From: Desulfobacterales bacterium
GTDB lineage: Bacteria > Desulfobacterota > Desulfobacteria > Desulfobacterales > UBA11574
Assembly (NCBI GenBank): GCA_030145595.1
Contig: JAQYVG010000161.1
Coordinates: 1-7,772, forward strand
Direction: 5' to 3'
DNA length: 7,772 nt
Shown: positions 5,947-7,772 of the stretch, one piece after another
Position numbering within the stretch: position 1 is the stretch's first letter
Layout: each line of letters begins with the position of its first letter
The notes under the pieces: model-generated
Seen by the model: the letters and a program-made list of their open reading frames with translations, nothing else
Told to the model about the DNA's origin: nothing
Databases searched by the model: none
Program-made: the position numbers and the translations under genes

Positions 5947-6948
5947 ATGAATTTTTTTGCCACAAATAACACGGAATTCACGACAAAGAAACTACAGTTC
6001 GGCAGTAGCAGCCTCCTGATTTTTTGCTTTGCTTTGATATTGTTGCCGGTATTGGTACGGTATAATGACTATGTCCTGCAGGTATTTACCCATGCCCTGT
6101 TGCTGGCTACGCTGGCGCTGGCCTGGAACATTCTGGGCTTGAGCGGTTCCGTTTCCCTCGGCCATGCCGCTTTTTTCGGAGCAGGGGCTTATAGTTCGGC
6201 CCTGCTCTGTCTGGAAGCGGGGCTTTCACCCTGGATTACCATTCTTTTTGGAGGTTTTATCTCCGTCGGCCTGGGCTTGGTGATGGGACTGATCTGCCGG
6301 CGTCTGAGAGGGGCTTATTTTGCCCTGGCGACTTTGGCATTTGTTCAAATCCCCTGGGTTATCACCGACAACTGGGATGGACTTACCCGTGGCTCCCTGG
6401 GACTGGTGGGACTGCCGGGACTTCCTGTCTTGCGCCTGGGTTCATGGCATATCAATATCGGCTCCAGCATTACCGCTTCCTATTACCTTATGCTTGTTTA
6501 TGCCCTTGTATTACTGTGTGTAGTGGGATTCTTGTTTAACTCTAATCTGGGATTAGGCTTGCAGGCCATCCGGGAAGAAGAGGTTGCTGCCGAGGCTGTC
6601 GGCATCCGGGTTGACAGCTTGCGTTTGCTTGCTTTGCTGCTAAGTGCCTTTTTTACCGGTATCACCGGCGCCTGTTATGCTCATTTGGTTCGTTATATCG
6701 AACCCGATCTGGTCTATGGGATTCATTTTTCAGCAATACCTATGATTTTGGCTATTTGCGGCGGTCGATTCACCATCCTCGGCCCGGCCCTGGCGGCGCT
6801 GATCCTGTATCCAGTGGATCAATTCATTTTTCATCCCCTGCTTCCGGCAGGACATGAGTTCCTTTACGGGATAGTACTCATCCTGACGGTCTTGTTTTTG
6901 CCCGCCGGCTTCTGGGGGACTTTAGGTCGTAAGTTGCGCTTTTTATGA
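5947..6948 (+). CDS. livM: Inner-membrane permease LivM of the ABC transporter
   Basis: The 333-residue polytopic permease is the partner of LivH in the channel. Diagnostic segments are ALAWNILGLSGSVSLGHAAFFGAGAY (57-82), matching the LivM LGxxGxxSLGHaaFfGiGAY signature, the coupling loop LGLGLQAIREEEVAAEAVGI (201-220), and AHLVRYIEPDLV plus AICGGRFTILGP near the C-terminus. The length is normal. The N-terminus is odd: codons 1 to about 15 (MNFFATNNTEFTTKK) are encoded by sequence that looks like another extragenic repeat (GCCACAAATAACACGG...), and no ribosome site precedes ATG 5947. The first membrane segment starts near residue 22. The original start was probably the ATGA overlap at the end of livH, before insertion of the small element. 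Translation may now depend on re-initiation or an unseen start. Confidence 0.9.
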   Translation: MNFFATNNTEFTTKKLQFGSSSLLIFCFALILLPVLVRYNDYVLQVFTHALLLATLALAWNILGLSGSVSLGHAAFFGAGAYSSALLCLEAGLSPWITILFGGFISVGLGLVMGLICRRLRGAYFALATLAFVQIPWVITDNWDGLTRGSLGLVGLPGLPVLRLGSWHINIGSSITASYYLMLVYALVLLCVVGFLFNSNLGLGLQAIREEEVAAEAVGIRVDSLRLLALLLSAFFTGITGACYAHLVRYIEPDLVYGIHFSAIPMILAICGGRFTILGPALAALILYPVDQFIFHPLLPAGHEFLYGIVLILTVLFLPAGFWGTLGRKLRFL

Positions 6949-7082
6949 CAAAAACAGTTGAATCAATCTTTTATCATTTATTAAAAATTGATGGTTTTCG
7001 ATTGATGATTGACGGAGCGAAGCGTAGATTCCGATTTGTCGGGGATGATTTAAGGATGGCAGTCATTTTTTATATAAATTGA
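6945..7082 (+). other. Orphan 45-codon frame opened by the ATGA overlap at the livM end
   Basis: ATG at 6945 overlaps the livM stop as ATGA and opens MTKTVESIF..., which soon enters repeat DNA and ends at 7082. The product has no recognisable domain. The overlap is the usual coupling point for the next operon gene, so this looks like the surviving start of an ancestral livG disconnected by repeat insertion, not a real gene. Confidence 0.4.
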
Positions 7083-7140
7083 CGGAGCGAAGCGACTTCC
7101 ACCAATCGACAATCAACAATCATCGGTCATCAATCTATCT
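6991..7140. repeat. Repeat element between livM and livG
   Basis: ATTGACGGAGCGAAGCG occurs twice, exactly, at 7008-7024 and 7078-7094 (70-base period). The whole is framed by the inverted pair GATTGATGA (7000-7008) and TCATCAATC (7127-7135), with further GATTG/CAATC words between. It has no coding sense and separates livM from livG by 235 bases, where such genes normally abut. It looks like a REP- or MITE-type extragenic element, unrelated to the repeats at the other liv junctions. Confidence 0.6.
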
Positions 7141-7183
7141 CTTTTATATTTAGTTCCGGCCTTGCTCGGGTTAGGAAGGTACT

Positions 7184-7772
7184 TTGGCACTATTAGAGCT
7201 GCAGGCGTTGAGTAAGAAGTTCGATGATCGTAATGTTTTAAATTCAATTGACTTTGCCGTCAATGAAGGCGAAATCATCGGACTGGTGGGGCCTAACGGT
7301 GCCGGCAAGACGACCCTTTTCAATATAATCAGCGGCCGCCTCAGACCCGGTAACGGTAAAGTCTTATTCAAAGGCCGGGAGATTACCGCTTGCAAGCCGC
7401 ACAGTATCTGCCGCCTGGGTATCAGCAGAACCTTCCAGTCATCCAGACCTTTTCCCCGGATGAGTGCCCTGAACAATGTGCTGGTGGGACATGCTTTCGG
7501 CAAAAAATTTTGCCTGAACAATAGCTTTGCAGATATCAAAACAGCGCAGGAACTTCTGGAAGTGGTCGGCATTGCTCATAAATCCGAGACCTCGGCCAAG
7601 GATCTTACGCTGAGCGAACAGCGTCGTTTGGACCTAGCCCGGGCCCTGGCTACCCGGCCGCGGCTGCTGTTGTTGGACGAAGTGGCGGCCGGGTTCAGCC
7701 CTGTGGCGGTGAAACAGGCGGTAAAGCTGGTCCAAAGGGTTCGGGAGCGAGGAGTAACCCTTATGATCATCG
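7184..7772 (+). CDS. livG: ATP-binding protein LivG of the ABC transporter, runs off the right edge
   Basis: The first 196 codons of an ABC ATPase are visible. It hydrolyses ATP at the cytoplasmic face to power LivH/LivM. Seen in order: LLELQALSKKFDDRNVLNSIDF, Walker A GPNGAGKTT (36-44), Q-loop TFQ (Q85), signature region LTLSEQRRLDLARALA (141-156), and Walker B LLLLDEVAAG (D165, E166). The TFQSSRPFPRMSALNNVLVG stretch is typical of LivG rather than LivF. The start must be TTG 7184: an in-frame TAG lies at 7172-7174, no ATG or GTG lies between, and AGGAAGG (7173-7179) is a ribosome site at close spacing. The signature has S144 and E145 where relatives usually have G and Q. A livF gene would be expected next, outside the window. 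Confidence 0.92.
   Translation, partial: MALLELQALSKKFDDRNVLNSIDFAVNEGEIIGLVGPNGAGKTTLFNIISGRLRPGNGKVLFKGREITACKPHSICRLGISRTFQSSRPFPRMSALNNVLVGHAFGKKFCLNNSFADIKTAQELLEVVGIAHKSETSAKDLTLSEQRRLDLARALATRPRLLLLDEVAAGFSPVAVKQAVKLVQRVRERGVTLMII

Noticed and set aside
7171..7770. Minus-strand frames at the right end
   Set aside because: They lie opposite livG, whose Walker A, Q-loop and Walker B motifs on the plus strand are clear.

Overview
The window looks like accessory chromosome from an anaerobic, aromatic-acid-degrading bacterium. A Desulfobacterota-like (deltaproteobacterial) host is the best guess. This rests on the aryl-CoA ligase type, the branched-chain-type ABC transporter beside it, and several kinds of short extragenic repeats between genes. 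It is inference: there is no rRNA or marker gene here, and no tRNA or CRISPR array was seen.

Layout: (1) 1-154, minus strand, holds the first 51 codons of an unrecognised protein. (2) 155-1307 is a long, AT-rich divergent control region. It has a near-consensus leftward promoter (542-569), repeated operator-like sequences, a rightward promoter overlapping a GntR/FadR-type palindrome (1037-1064), and three full-length Shine-Dalgarno sequences that do not serve the two flanking genes. (3) 1308-2948 encodes an AMP-forming aryl-CoA ligase most like 2-aminobenzoate/benzoate-CoA ligases, closed by a strong intrinsic terminator (2988-3018). (4) 3019-3412 holds a long imperfect inverted repeat, a good promoter (3148-3176) and short direct repeats. 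(5) 3413-7772 is a Liv/HAAT-type ABC transporter operon: periplasmic binding protein, LivH permease, LivM permease and the start of the LivG ATPase, which runs off the window. A small truncated GxxExxY-family (PD-(D/E)XK nuclease-like) gene lies between livH and livM.

Taken together, the genes suggest uptake of an aromatic or other organic acid by the ABC transporter and CoA activation by the ligase. Liv-type transporters also carry amino acids, so the substrate is not settled.

The most unusual feature is that every junction of the liv operon carries a different repeat: TTGAAC-type direct repeats before livK, an ACCGCAGAGACGC inverted repeat between livK and livH, a GACAGGAT-bounded element carrying the GxxExxY fragment between livH and livM, and a GACGGAGCGAAGCG repeat element between livM and livG. 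At the last two junctions the upstream gene still ends in an ATGA stop/start overlap. The reading frame opened by that ATG now runs into the repeat, and the real downstream gene begins further on at a poor start (livM with no visible ribosome site, livG at TTG). This suggests that repeat insertions landed just inside the 5' ends of livM and livG and that new start sites were recruited.
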